This document shows, piece after piece, positions 20,729 to 31,680 of a stretch of DNA of 64,000 bases. The notes beneath the pieces were generated by a model. It was not told the DNA's origin. It made no database searches and was given only the letters and a program-made list of their open reading frames with translations. Every line of letters starts with the position of its first letter. The first letter of the stretch is position 1. The translations under genes and the position numbers were made by a program. Source of the stretch: Rhynchopus sp. YZ270_cl-10 (Eukaryota; Euglenozoa; Diplonemea; Diplonemida; Diplonemidae); NCBI GenBank assembly GCA_964035575.1, contig OZ037839.1, positions 1,377,220-1,441,219 of the forward strand, given 5' to 3'.

Positions 20729-21914
20729 GGGTAGCACAATTAAAAATATTGTTTAGTGTCCTGCGCGCGAACAGATTTTTGGAAATCCAAAAAAAAAAAA
20801 TAATTGGGACACAACTACAAAAAAAATAATTTTTATGGTTGGTAGGTTGAAGTCAGGACGGACGAAGTCTCGGAGGGCCCTAAGGGGAAGGTAGGTAGGG
20901 CACTTCTGTCTGGGAAAAAGTGACCCGAAAAAAAAAAAAATGTTGGGGTCCCGTGCTCCCAAATGTGCGAAATAAGCAAGAAATAAGCATTTTTGCGCAC
21001 ACGTGTATAAAAAAAAAATCCGCCTCCGGCGGGGTTCGTTTTCGAGGATTTTCAGAGATCTCACGTTATGAAGATTTCCTTAAGAAACCATTGAATCTCA
21101 TATTTCAGAATAATAGTACCTTAGAGTGTTTTTGGACACACATGTGACCCCACCGTGGAGAGCAATCGGCTCGTGCAATCAAAAGAAAGTGGAGAAAAGG
21201 TACAAGAATAAAAAAAGTTGGGTACCGTGTGCCTGCGGCGCTGCCTGTTCCCTTCCAGTTTCTACAGGCAAACACTTGCCCCCTTTACCTTACACTGACG
21301 GGTTTTGACCAAAACCAAGAACTTGTCCATTTCGGCAAATTGACCCCACCACAGAACGGACGGATTCCGAAAATGCAAATGCCGGTGTTTTCGCGCATTT
21401 TCATGTTTCAAGACGTCAGGATCAGGGAGAGAAAATCTGGTTGTGGGATTTACCTTGGCCCTCTTTACCCTACATGGATTTTGACCAAAACCAAGAATTT
21501 GGCCATTTCGGCAAAGTGACCCCACCACAGTGCGGACGGATTCCGGAAATGCCAATCGCGGTATGTTTTGGGGCTGAAAACCCACTGTTTTTTCAGGGGA
21601 AAAAATTGCTTCCAAATGTCGGAATTTTCCGAATTTTCCTGAAAATGACCCTTGTTTACGAGTATGGGTTCATATTTTGCGAAAATTTAAGTCACTAAAA
21701 TTTTGTCCATTTTTCCGTATTCACCCCACCACAAGCCGGGATTGGCTCAGAAATGCAACAAAACGCCCCAGCGTTAGGAAATAGCCTGAAAAGAGGGCAA
21801 AATAGGCGAGGGAAAAATTATTTTTTTTTGACTAGTTATTTTTTTTTTGCGTGCGTGCGAACAGATTTTTGGGGAGCGGTGGGACACTAAACAAGGTTTT
21901 TAATTGTGCTACCC
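20729..21914. mobile_element. Element F, Harbinger-like non-autonomous DNA element
   Basis: The termini are GGGTAGCACAATTAAAAAT and its near-complement, with GTTTAGTGTCC further in. Both sides are flanked by TTA (20726-20728, 21915-21917). A 3-bp TWA target duplication and GGG-type ends fit PIF/Harbinger DNA transposons. Element I (39787-40724) has related ends, the same TTA flanks and shared interior segments (21114-21260 and 21635-21770). No transposase frame. Confidence 0.65.
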
Positions 21915-22048
21915 TTACCAAAAAAAAATAATCTGCAAATAGTAAGCTTGGGGGGAGGGGTTTGCCATTTCCCCTCTTTTTTCTTTTTTCTTTATGCCTT
22001 CTGTTCAGTAGGATAGAAAGTATATGGAATAATTTTTTTTTCTCAATG

Positions 22049-23046
22049 TTGAGGTGATCCAGCGCACACTTTTCCACACGTTTTCACACCGTGAAAACGT
22101 GTGAAAACAAGTGAAAACGTGTGAAACCAAGGTGAAAATGTGTGAAACCAAGTGAAAATATGTGAAACCAAGGTGAAAATGTGTGAAATCAAGTGAAAAC
22201 GTGTGAAACCAAGGTGAAAATGTGTGAAACCAAGTGAAAATATGTGAAACCAAGGTGAAAATGTGTGAAATCAAGTGAAAACGTGTGAAACCAAGGTGAA
22301 AATGTGTGAAACCAAGTGAAAATATGTGAAACCAAGGTGAAAATGTGTGAAACCAAGTGAAAATATGTGAAACCTAGTGAAAATGTGTGAAACCATGTGA
22401 AACCATGTGAAACCATGTGAAACCATGTGAAACCAAGTGAAAATATGTGAAATCAAGTGAAAATGTGTGAAACCATGTGAAAACACCAAGTTTTTTTTCT
22501 GGAGGAATCCACTCAGAGTGCGTGAAGCAGTTTTTTTTTCACTTTCGTACACACTTTTTCACACCGTGAAACCATGTGAAAACGTGTGAAACCAAGGTGA
22601 AAATGTGTGAAACCAAGTGAAAATATGTGAAACCAAGGTGAAAATGTGTGAAACCAAGTGAAAATATGTGAAACCTAGTGAAAATGTGTGAAACCATGTG
22701 AAACCATGTGAAACCATGTGAAACCATGTGAAACCATGTGAAACCATGTGAAACCATGTGAAACCATGTGAAACCATGTGAAACCATGTGAAACCATGTG
22801 AAACCATGTGAAACCATGTGAAACCATGTGAAACCATGTGAAACCAAGTGAAAATATGTGAAATCAAGTGAAAATGTGTGAAACCATGTGAAAACACCAA
22901 GTTTTTTTTCTGGAGGAATCCACTCAGAGTGCGTGAAGCAGTTTTTTTTCCACTTTCGTACACACTTTTTCACACCGTGAAACCATGTGAAAATGTGTGA
23001 AACCAAGTGAAAATGTGTGAAAAAGCGTGAGACTGGATCACCTCAA
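22049..23046. mobile_element. Element G, expanded copy (998 bp)
   Basis: The ends are TTGAGGTGATCCAG and its complement, flanked by ATG on both sides (22046-22048, 23047-23049). The interior is a GTGAAACCAT/GTGAAAATGT minisatellite in which a block of about 415 bp is duplicated; both copies contain CTGGAGGAATCCACTCAGAG. A 102-bp version with the same ends lies at 30018-30119. Confidence 0.75.
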
Positions 23047-23400
23047 ATGTCCCCTTTTTGAATACCCAAAAAAGGGGAGATTTTTTTTTTTTAATCGTTT
23101 TCTGTTTCTATAGTTTTAAAGATGGTTTTCTCTTCCGTGGGATATTTCGTCTTTTTTTGCTATTTTTTAAACGCCTTTTGCTGCCGGTTGTTTAGTTTTA
23201 TTTTCATTTTTATTTTTTGCTTATAAATTTTCCAAGAAATTCGTGCGTACAAAAAAAACAAAACAAAACAAAATGCAAAAAAAATGCTCGAGACTCGTTT
23301 CTCTTTGCTTGTTGCTCAAAAGACTCTTAAAGAGGGGGGGATTCTTTTTTGTTCTCCATTTGCCAATGACTTTCCGAGCCCGCACCGCACTTCGCACCCC
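23047..23400. other. A/T-rich intergenic stretch
   Basis: No gene or repeat is recognised. It has T-rich and A-rich runs only. Confidence 0.4.
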
Positions 23401-23559
23401 AAGGGGACGACACTTCTTCAGAAGCCACGTATCCGTTTAAAAAGGCTGGGGTTTTAGGAGATTGGCTTGCGTGGACAAGGCTTGGGCCCCACCTGATTTT
23501 CCACGGTAACTACCGCTTGCGCACAGCCGTTTAGGCTGGGGTAATAAAGAGGTTGCGTG

Positions 23560-23925
23560 GAGTGTGCCGAGCGGGTTGTGAACCCGCTTCTGTGGACGGT
23601 GCGGACCACCTAGTAAAATTACCTAGTGTTGGGTCAAATCAAGCCGCATTACCCCACGCACCTGAGCCGACGGGAGCAGTACCATTCCACAAAGCGAGCC
23701 ATCTGAGTGAGGAAGGTGCGGGTCTTGTACAGCATGGCAACGGCGGTCAAACGGTGTTGAAGGCGTTTTGCGAAAATCTATTTTCACTCACTTTGTTGCG
23801 TAGTCCCCAGACTGTCGCGGGTCGCTGCCTTGGTGCCTCCTTCTACACCCACCTGGTGTCATTCCGTCAATTCCTTTAAGTTTCAGTCTTGCGAATGACC
23901 ACTCACCCTTTGCAATGAGCTTGCG
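23560..23925 (-). rRNA. SSU (18S-like) rRNA fragment with a long insertion
   Basis: On the minus strand, GACTGAAACTTAAAGGAATT then GACGGAA (23864-23886) is the universal SSU block around E. coli position 900. Upstream GAGTGGTC..CGCAAGAC also fits. The next conserved eukaryotic block, TGCGGCTTGATTTGACCCAA, lies at 23626-23648. These blocks are normally about 25 nt apart and here are about 215 nt apart. Sequence beyond both ends is not recognisably rRNA, so this is a fragment, a pseudogene or a very divergent expansion-rich gene part. A sliver at 29697-29745 shares its flanking words. Confidence 0.6.
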
Positions 23926-23999
23926 TTTTTTTTTTTTTTTTTAATATAGCAGAATCAACTACAAAAAAATGCCCACCTCTACAGAAATCACAATACACC

Positions 24000-24389
24000 C
24001 CCTATCCACTCCCTCTCCCTCTCCATCCTCACTCCGTCTCCTTTTTTTTAGTATTTTTTTTTTTTTTTTTGCGTTCTAATCCACCCGTACGGAGGCAGGA
24101 GGGGGGCCTGCACCGTGCTGCCTTTACAGACAGACCCGAACTTCAATCAACGCCCCATAGGATCCTCCTCCTCCACCTTAACACGAAAGAGCCTCATTCG
24201 TCGTGGTTTTTGGAAGAAAAAAAAAAAAAAGAAACAGTTGTGGGGTTTGAGGGGCCGTTAGAGTAGTTGTGCTGGCAGTAGCGGGGTGTGTGGTGTGGTG
24301 CTTGGACCCTATTCTAAAAAAAAAGCAGAACTTAAAAAAAAAAAACACTATTTTTTTTTTTTTGCATCGCCTAGCAGAGCTTGCAAATC
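24000..24389. other. Leader region of the PP2C gene
   Basis: It contains a C/T-rich tract (24001-24050), T-runs, a short unique segment (24080-24290) and a T-run ending in CTAGCAG just before the start. The last may be a splice acceptor in the 5' leader. No separate gene is seen. Confidence 0.35.
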
Positions 24390-26609
24390 ATGGCTGCCAT
24401 CAAGGCTCCGGCACCGCCTCCACGAAGACGAGGGCATCAGCAAGGACGTGTCCACCCCCCATATGTTCCCCCCCATACTCCGGAAGAGGAGGTGCTGGAT
24501 ATGAACTCATTGGATATCATGGGGGGGTCGTGCGACAGGGATCGGGATGATCTGTTGGAAAGAAGTAACATAGCTGTGATGGGGAGTCGGTCGTTTCGGA
24601 ATATTTCGTTCGTAGACCCTCCGGTGATGCAGCCTGGGCAGGTGGCAGGGTTTCGCGACGGTGTGTTGCAGGACATCCAAATGGATACCAGCACCTTCCT
24701 TGAGGAGAGTGTCTCCAGCAGCCGTTCTGTAACCGGAAAGTCGGATGACTTCAGCACCATGACGATCGGAATGCGTTCTTTGCAAAATTTATCCTCGATG
24801 GGAAACCGTTCACGCGAAGATGCATCGTTGATGGTCAGCCCAAGAGGCGCTCATCGGTTGGTTCGAACGAGCACCGCAGATATCGAACTGTCAATGACCA
24901 GCGGGACTGGATTGAAATCTGAGATCCTAGATCAATCATCCGAGATCAGCCAAACCACAACCTTGGCGAATAACTACAGCTTCTCTGCGCGAAACATTTC
25001 ACAAGATGACGAAAGCAATCCCTGCACCCCTACTGATAAGACTGACCGGTTTTCATCGAGGTTCACACCGCACCTGACGTCTGAGATGAGCAATGTAACG
25101 CTTGGTGTGCAGCGGCAGGGGTCCTCCAACTCGGAGCGAGAGCTGAGCTCCATGGGCAGCAGGTCTCCTATTGTGAGCATCCGCTTTGACGATCAGCAGC
25201 AGAATTTGAAACGAACGTCGGCAAGCGGCCCGCCCAAGCAATGGAATGCCCCGAACGGAATGAAACGTACACGTAGCGCCGTAGGTCCCCCTGCCCGCGC
25301 CATCCCGGTAAACCGAGTACAAGACCTGCTGGCCCAAGCAGAGAGCACCTCGAGCTCCTACCATGGGGCCTTGGTAAAGCAGACCCACAAAAACGACTTC
25401 CCGCAGGCACAGCTGGTCGGCAGGCTGCTTGCGTATGCGTTGCACACCTTCCTGCCCTGCCAGCTCTCTGTGAACATCAGTCTCCTCACGCCCGAAAAAT
25501 TTCTGATGCTCCACGAAGTTATCACCACGACTCCTCTTATCGCGCATCTCATGGACACCTCGCAGGGGTTCTTCACAGAGGAAACGCTGATGGAGGTGTT
25601 CGTATCTTTGAAGGCAGGGTTGCATGCAGTATTGGAGTCACCCTCAGAGGAGACAACTATGTGGTGCAGTATGGACAGCTCCGCTGCAGGCAAGCCAGGG
25701 AATGAAGACCGGGTGATTGTCGTGCCGAATCTGTATGGGTACTATGGGGTTGAAACCATTGTGTCACCTCCTCCGTTTTTTGCGTGTGTTTGCGATGGGC
25801 ATGGAGGATCTGATACGGCAGCGACAGTCAGGGATTTGTTTCCAGCAATTCTTGTGACAGAGTCGCTACAGCCTGGGATCAACCTGAAGCAGGCCTTCCG
25901 AGGCGCCGTGGCGCAGATGCAGAGTGATTTGGAGAAAGATTTTGAGATCACCAACTCGCAGTCTGGGACTACTCTGTCGGCGTGTATTGTAGCGTCAGGG
26001 ATTTTGACTGTAGCGAACCTCGGGGACAGCCATGTTATTGTTGTTAAAAAGAACGGTGCGTGCCGGCGGGTCACCGAACATCACCACGTAGAGGTTCAAA
26101 AAGAGCGCGACGACATCATCGCCAACGGTGGGGAGGTTTATGAGGTGGGTGGCGTACTGCGTGTCGGTGGGCGCTGCAGGGTGACGAGGAATTTGGGGTT
26201 GATTGGCTGCCCTGTGTTCCATACCCCGCATGTGTCCAGTCATTTTCTCGAGGCGGATGACTATGCTGTTGTGCTCGCGACGGACGGTCTGTGGGATGTA
26301 CTCTCGGATGCGCAAGTTGCCACGCATCTCATGCACGCGCTTGGGAAGGAGGTCGTAGAGAGGGAATGCTCGCTGCGCGAAAAGAATGTGTCCATGGGGA
26401 GCCTGCTCGACGGGAACATCATTGAGTCCTCGATGGCGTCGTCGTTCAGTTCAAGCACCACCACCTCCAGCCACAGGCAGCCTGTGCCTGTGCCGCTCCG
26501 CAACCGAGAGCCCGCACGTCGTGCCGCATCATATCTTATCGACGAAGCAGTCTCTGCAGGCACAAAGGACAATGTGGGTGTCGTGATCCTCAAGCTGTGC
26601 GAGAGATGA
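24390..26609 (+). CDS. PP2C-family (PPM) protein phosphatase with long N-terminal extension
   Basis: 739 residues from the ATG at 24390 (MAAIKAPAPPPRRRGHQ). Residues 1-400 are Ser/Thr-rich and disordered-looking. The catalytic domain, about residues 420-739, shows the PPM motifs in order: NEDR (about 433), CDGHGG (about 468), SGTTLS (about 524), ANLGDSH (about 541), ATDGLWDV (about 630) and DNVGVVILKL at the end. The Asp residues that bind Mn/Mg are present. It should dephosphorylate Ser/Thr phosphoproteins in the cytosol or nucleus. A Ser-rich loop (about 680-705) interrupts the domain before the last motif. No membrane segment. Single exon, with a possible leader intron. Confidence 0.92.
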   Translation: MAAIKAPAPPPRRRGHQQGRVHPPYVPPHTPEEEVLDMNSLDIMGGSCDRDRDDLLERSNIAVMGSRSFRNISFVDPPVMQPGQVAGFRDGVLQDIQMDTSTFLEESVSSSRSVTGKSDDFSTMTIGMRSLQNLSSMGNRSREDASLMVSPRGAHRLVRTSTADIELSMTSGTGLKSEILDQSSEISQTTTLANNYSFSARNISQDDESNPCTPTDKTDRFSSRFTPHLTSEMSNVTLGVQRQGSSNSERELSSMGSRSPIVSIRFDDQQQNLKRTSASGPPKQWNAPNGMKRTRSAVGPPARAIPVNRVQDLLAQAESTSSSYHGALVKQTHKNDFPQAQLVGRLLAYALHTFLPCQLSVNISLLTPEKFLMLHEVITTTPLIAHLMDTSQGFFTEETLMEVFVSLKAGLHAVLESPSEETTMWCSMDSSAAGKPGNEDRVIVVPNLYGYYGVETIVSPPPFFACVCDGHGGSDTAATVRDLFPAILVTESLQPGINLKQAFRGAVAQMQSDLEKDFEITNSQSGTTLSACIVASGILTVANLGDSHVIVVKKNGACRRVTEHHHVEVQKERDDIIANGGEVYEVGGVLRVGGRCRVTRNLGLIGCPVFHTPHVSSHFLEADDYAVVLATDGLWDVLSDAQVATHLMHALGKEVVERECSLREKNVSMGSLLDGNIIESSMASSFSSSTTTSSHRQPVPVPLRNREPARRAASYLIDEAVSAGTKDNVGVVILKLCER

Positions 26610-26893
26610 CACGGTGAAGTGACTGATATGGTGCTTTTATGTAGATTATTTGCACACTATGTCATAGGGAGTTATCTAAAGTTCTAGAGGCATAACACGG
26701 AGTTTTTTGGGGTGAAAAAGCGAAAATAAATCAAAATAAGGAAGCCCTGGGCCGACGTAAGGCTTAGGTTCATCTTCTGCTCCCTTTTATTGATAAATAT
26801 TTTATGTGCTTGAAAGCGCAATAAACCAATCCAGTGATTAGAATCTTGGGCGGTAAGCCCGGAAAGCGCGGGCTTAATTAATTTTTCTGGGCC

Positions 26894-27030
26894 TCACTTA
26901 GACGTAGGCTCAACAACAACAACAACAACAAAATAGCCCTGAGCTGTGCCGGAAGGCCCCGTTTCCACAGGGCCCAGCAGCTTCTGCAGTGTGTGGACGG
27001 CCTTCTTACGAAGGGCAGTACCCATTAGTT
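26894..27030 (-). CDS. Possible terminal exon of a minus-strand gene
   Basis: A minus frame reads ..SQHYKLMGTALRKKAVHTL then QKLLGPVETG and ends VVVVVVEPTSK at a TGA. The Val run is encoded by (CAA)6 on the plus strand. A TAGCAG acceptor precedes it at about 27030. Composition is protein-like, but no upstream exon was identified and no family is recognised. It lies convergent to the PP2C gene. Confidence 0.25.
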
Positions 27031-27465
27031 TGTAGTGCTGCGACCTCGGGAGCTGCTACCCTTTGGGCAGATAGCAAGACCCCCCTTTTCTTTTTCGGGG
27101 GCGTCTTGTGTACATATCAGAGGACATCTTTTAATTCGCTCTTTTCTGTCTGCTTCAATTTATCCGTCGTTTGCTGCTTTGGAATAATTGAACATATCTG
27201 CCCTCGAGCCTCTCCCCAGGTGGTTAAAACAGGTGCAGTTTCCCGTAAAAAAATTTTTTTCCATCTTCCCCGATTTCCTTATTCTTGTACCTGAGTTAGC
27301 AACAGGTTTGGGTACCAACCTTTTTTTCCTCTTTTCGTTCCTCTAACTTCATAAAGGAATCCTTCAAATTCCCCTGTATGACATTGCAGTGATCTGTAGG
27401 CCCACATCCGTGCAGATATTTTTTTTTCCAAAAAAAAAAAAAAAAAAAGGCAGCAGGAGCGAAGC
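27031..27465. other. Intergenic, nothing recognised
   Basis: T-rich and A-rich sequence with no convincing frame or repeat, ending in a poly-A run at 27427-27448. Confidence 0.35.
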
Positions 27466-27580
27466 GAGTGTCATCATAAAAGTGATGTCACGAGCGATAG
27501 AGTGGTATCACGTATTCCAGTTTGTGAATCACCCATCACCGAGTTAAATGATGTTCACTTTAGTGTGGGGATACGTAATT

Positions 27581-27955
27581 TTATCTCATGTGTAATAATG
27601 TTGTGCTGCGTTTTCGAAGTTCCTACAAGAAAATTTGACCAATGATGGATGACCACGGTGAACAGTCAACTCGAAGTCGTTGATCTCAAAAACAGCCGTC
27701 TGACGAGGAGTGTGCGAGAACCCTTCAAGAAGGGGGAATTGCTGAAGCTTTTCCCTGTTCGTCTGCTGGAACGAACATATGGGGTATTTGCGCCATATCG
27801 AGCTTCTAGCGAGCCCTCTCTCGTGGAGCGTGCTCAAGTCATGCACAAAGTGATTTTCTTGGACTGATGTTGGGGGGGGGTTTTTTTTGTCGACTCTATT
27901 GTAAGACAGAAGGAATTTCGAAAACGCAGCTAAACATTATTACACAAGTGAGATA
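27581..27955. mobile_element. MITE M, copy 2 (375 bp) enclosing a small reading frame
   Basis: It has the same ends as 12162-12463 (TTATCTCA..GTGAGATAA and GTTGTGCTGCGTTTTCGAA). The interior has a complete 72-residue frame, 27649-27867 (MTTVNSQLEVVDLKNSRL..), with protein-like composition that copy 1 largely lacks. It may be a captured gene fragment. Confidence 0.65.
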
Positions 27956-28144
27956 AAAGGAAAGAAAGGCAAACCTAGTCCCAACAAGGCGACTACTGAG
28001 GCAATTGTCGACACATCAACAAAAAAAGCACACACAAAATACAAAAAAAAAAAGGGAAGTTTTTTTTTAGTTTTTTTCCCGGGCCCTACTCACACAGAAT
28101 TCATGTCCCTATTCGCAATGACCACCGTTCATCTGGCTCACTAA

Positions 28145-28256
28145 ACCACAGTGGATGTGAGACTGCATGGTTGGGGGTCCACCCACGGTACAGCCGGTCA
28201 CTTATACCAAGGTGCACTGTCACGAGCGGGCTGTTGTATACTGTATATTTCAAGTC
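28145..28256 (+). repeat. Dispersed repeat, copy 2 of 3
   Basis: Matches 709-812 and 30940-31027 in block order: GGATGT..GACTGC, GGTCCACC, CCGGTCACTT, CCAAGGTGCACTGTCACGAG. Confidence 0.6.
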
Positions 28257-28381
28257 GACCCCCTTCCCCCCCCTTTTTTTCCCCCACTTCACTTCGCATA
28301 TTTTGGTGTGGCTGAAGGGGAGGTGCAATTTTGTGTTATTTTGTGGCCACACACCATATTTTCGATAAAAAAACAAACCGC

Positions 28382-28450
28382 TGTTCACCGTTTTAACCCT
28401 CTCCTTCAATCCCCTCTCCCCCTTCAATCCCCCCTCCTCCCCTTCTCCCC
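28382..28450 (+). promoter_or_regulatory. C/T-rich tract before the GH172 gene
   Basis: Repeated CCCCTCTCCCCCTTCAATCC-like sequence about 80-145 bp before the start at 28529. Confidence 0.35.
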
Positions 28451-28528
28451 CAAGAAAACAAAGGGCAAACACAACAAAAAAATACTTCATAAACCCACAT
28501 TCACCCCACCCCCTCTGATTAAGGCAAC

Positions 28529-29464
28529 ATGCTCGCTGCTCTCTCCGTTGCGTGCATATTGAATGCAGTGATGCCGGTCACCTTTAACGATGCGGGCAAG
28601 GCTGTGTATCTACACAACGCAAGCACCCTGTACTCTCGCGAGTGTGGCGGCGATGTTTGTGTGCTAAGGCATATGTGGTTTGGGGGGAAGTGGCCGGGCT
28701 ACAACTACACCCGCCTGCAGATCTACGTAGACAATGAGGAGACAGCGTCGATTGACGCGCGATTCAATGTGTTCCATGGCATGGGGTTTGACGATGATTC
28801 GCTGGGACCGTGGAGTGCCGGCGCACTCTTCGGCAGGTCAGGCCATCCAAGCGGCATTTTTAATACCTACGAAATTCCCTTTTACAAAAACATCTCAATC
28901 GTTTGCACACCCTACACGACCTACACCCAACCCGCGTACGATGCAAAACGGTTCTGGTGGATCTTCCGTGGGGTCGAACAGTACACCGGAGGCGACTCAG
29001 TAAAGCTTGCAGGGATTGATCTGCCCATAGGCACCCGCCTTCGTCTGTTCTCACAAAACGACAAATTGGTGCAAGCATATGACGAGCTCGCCTTCTTCGA
29101 GAGCGCGACAGCGGGCACGGCGCTTCTTAACGTACTTTCCGTGACAGGCGCCTCGATCACGTACCTGGAGGGGATGGTGAGGGGGTACGCATCTGGTGTG
29201 GAGTCCTTGCATTCGTCGGGCACGGAGGACTACTTCCTGGGAACGTATTATTTTGATGCGGGGGCGTACCAGAACCCGCTTGCGGGTGTGACGCATCTGA
29301 CGCACGACGCAGAGGAGCGCTTCTGTGGCTACCGTGTGCACACAGATGACCCCATTCTCTTCAAGCCAAACTATAGTATGACATGGCGCTGTGGAGAGCA
29401 GGGGCACTCCGGGAACAGTTCCTGCGTTGCGAGCACAATGGCCTTGGTGTATCAGTGGGAGTAG
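28529..29464 (+). CDS. GH172 (DUF2961) family glycosidase-like secreted protein
   Basis: 311 residues. The N-terminus MLAALSVACILNAVMPVTF can act as a signal peptide. Family signatures run in order: an IWF-like RHMWFGG (about 50), LQIYVDNEETASIDARFNVF (about 64-84), the hallmark SSGTEDYFLGTYYF (about 229-242), a RFCGYRVHTDDPILFKPNYS block and a final MALVYQW. GH172 enzymes act on fructofuranosyl or related linkages; the Glu in GTEDYF is a likely catalytic residue (inference from the family). It is somewhat shorter than most family members but keeps both ends. Single exon. With the beta-helix protein it suggests extracellular carbohydrate handling. Confidence 0.82.
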   Translation: MLAALSVACILNAVMPVTFNDAGKAVYLHNASTLYSRECGGDVCVLRHMWFGGKWPGYNYTRLQIYVDNEETASIDARFNVFHGMGFDDDSLGPWSAGALFGRSGHPSGIFNTYEIPFYKNISIVCTPYTTYTQPAYDAKRFWWIFRGVEQYTGGDSVKLAGIDLPIGTRLRLFSQNDKLVQAYDELAFFESATAGTALLNVLSVTGASITYLEGMVRGYASGVESLHSSGTEDYFLGTYYFDAGAYQNPLAGVTHLTHDAEERFCGYRVHTDDPILFKPNYSMTWRCGEQGHSGNSSCVASTMALVYQWE

Positions 29465-30017
29465 GTGCACTATGGAGGGTTAAAAAAGACAGTGGAGGCT
29501 TGCGGTGACAGCTACACTATTCCAACGATTTTTCAAAAAAAAAGAAAAAAAAAGACATTGCGAGGCACAGATGTGGATGAACTGTGTGCGCAAACGCTTT
29601 TCAGAGATTTTTTTTTTTATGTGCCTGCCTCCGCCGATGAAACGGTGAGGCGTTTTTTTTTTTGCACTTTCGACTTCTCTTTTTGTTTCGTTCTCTTACG
29701 GTGCGGACCACGTCCCCACCCTTTGCATTGAGCTCGACTGAGATGCGTTTTCAGCGTGTTTCAACCATTCTTTATTTTCATTTTCTCTTGGATAGGTGAG
29801 CACAGAGAAGCTTACAAACGTTTATTTCTTTTCTATTTCCTGATGATGAAAATACTATTTCCCCCCCCCCGTTTGGTTTTTGTGTGTAAATGTGTCCTTC
29901 CGTGTTCGTGGCCTCAATATGGGGGCACACCAATAGGGGTACGGTGACACGCCACAACAGTGGAGTGAACCGGACCACTGCGCATTGGGCCACCATAAAA
30001 AATAAATAAAAAAAGTT
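29465..30017. other. Intergenic with A-tailed repeat and rRNA-like sliver
   Basis: 29490-29555 is a GTGGAG..CTACACTATTCCAAC A-tailed repeat. 29697-29745 shares GGTGCGGACCAC and CCCTTTGCATTGAGCT with the flanks of the SSU fragment at 23.6-23.9 kb. No gene is seen. Confidence 0.45.
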
Positions 30018-30119
30018 TTGAGGTGATCCAGCGCACACTTTTCCACACTTTTTCACACCGTGAAACCATGTGAAACCAAGTGAAAATGTGTGAAAAGGCG
30101 TGAGACTGGATCACCTCAA
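30018..30119. mobile_element. Element G, minimal copy (102 bp)
   Basis: The ends TTGAGGTGATCCAG..CTGGATCACCTCAA are identical to the 998-bp copy at 22049-23046, with only three GTGAAA units inside. It may be the ancestral or a collapsed form. Confidence 0.75.
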
Positions 30120-30379
30120 AAAGGCACAAAAAAAAAAATCCTCTGTTTTCTTTTTGGGTTATGCTGTGGCTTGTAGATCTATTCGCACTGTTTGGGGGGG
30201 AAACAAAAGACCCCCAAGCCTGTTCGGCTCAGGAAGTCATGATCCTGAGATCTAGTGATCCCCGTTCGTTGACTGACGAGTGGAAGCGGGAAGACGTATC
30301 AGTGGTTTCCACGAACGTGAACAGGGGAGGGCAGGTCACGTGGATTACTCGTGCGCGGGGGATCCACGTTGTCATAGTA

Positions 30380-31164
30380 GGACAGTGGAGATTGCACAAA
30401 CTGTGGCAACACAACCGAGGCAACTACACTACTCCAACAATTTATCAAAAAAAAAAGCAAAAAAAAACATAAACTCTATACGTCGTACAAAGGCTTCGGC
30501 CAACATTGGGTACAAACCTTATTGGCCCCAAGTGGGTTCGTAGGCGATTGTTGACGCAACAAACAAACAAAAAGAGTGCGTGCTGTGTCCCCATCCGCGT
30601 GTTTCCCCACCCCCTCTCCCTTTCTTTTTACGATTACTAAACAAGAACGGCCTCAACAACCTAAGGGTAAGTACTACCAGGGTGCCCCACTCATGTAATG
30701 TAAGACTGCCCTCCCGGGGAAGAAATTGTTCACAAAAGCTGCTCAAGGGTTCAGGAACGAATGACGTCCGTACCTTCCGTAGTACAAAAGGCTTTTGGCC
30801 AACAATGAGTACAAACCCTTTTAGCCCCAAGTGGGTTCTAAGGCGATTTGTCGTACACAACAAAAAAAAAAAGAGAAAAAATGAGGCTTTTTTTGGGATC
30901 CCCTAAGTGCTTCTCAAGACGGAGTTGTCTTTATTTCCACCACGAAATGGATTGTAGGACTGCATGGTTGAGGGGGTCCCCAACCAACACCCGGTCCTTT
31001 TGTACCAAGGTACACTGTTCACGATCTGTTCTGTTTCTGGGTCAACTCCCTGCCTCCTCTTAGTCATTTTCTCACAAACCCCCCCCTTTTTCAAAAAAAA
31101 AAAAAGCACTAGACGGGACACAGTACTGTCTATTTGCCCCAAAAAAATAGCACACACTCTCTCT
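30380..31164. other. Intergenic cluster of short dispersed repeats
   Basis: 30382-30460 is a long-form A-tailed repeat (GTGGAGATTGCACAAACTGT..CCAACAATTTATC). 30478-30570 and 30778-30870 are two copies of the GGCTTCGGCC/GGCTTTTGGCC..GCGATT A-tailed family. 30940-31027 is copy 3 of the 709-812 repeat. No gene is seen. Confidence 0.55.
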
Positions 31165-31194
31165 CACCACGCTGGATGATAGGGCGATTTGGTA

Positions 31195-31680
31195 GGTTCA
31201 CATGATATGTCACATGATAGAATTTATCATGTGAACATATCATGTGACCTATCATATGAACCGGTAAATCCTATCATGTGACCTATCATGTGAACCGGTA
31301 AATCTATCATGTGAACTATCATGTGGACCGGGAAATATATCATGTGAACTATCATGTGACCTATCATGTCACCTATCATGTGAACCGGTAAAACTATCAT
31401 GTGAACTATCATGTGAACCAGGAAATATATCATGTGAAATATCATGTGGCCTATCATGTCACCTATCATGTGAACCGGTAAAACTATCATGTGAAGTATC
31501 ATGTGAACCGGCAAATATATCATGTGAAATATCATGTCACATGATATTTCACATGATACAATTATATCATGTTCACATGATATAATTATATCATGTGACA
31601 TGATATTTCACATGATACAATTATATCATGTGAAATATCATGTCACATGATATAATTATATCATGTGACATGATAGGTGG
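31195..31680. repeat. ATCATGTGA palindromic array, left arm of element B
   Basis: Units such as CTATCATGTGAACCGGTAAA and the inverse ACATGATA alternate, so the array is self-complementary internally as well as with 33490-33880. Confidence 0.9.

Noticed and set aside
22049-23046. CRISPR-like regular repeats
   Set aside because: Units are contiguous degenerate minisatellite without spacers, and the genome is eukaryotic.
23553-23879. 108-codon plus-strand frame over 23.6-23.9 kb
   Set aside because: It overlaps the conserved SSU rRNA blocks on the other strand, which explain the sequence better.
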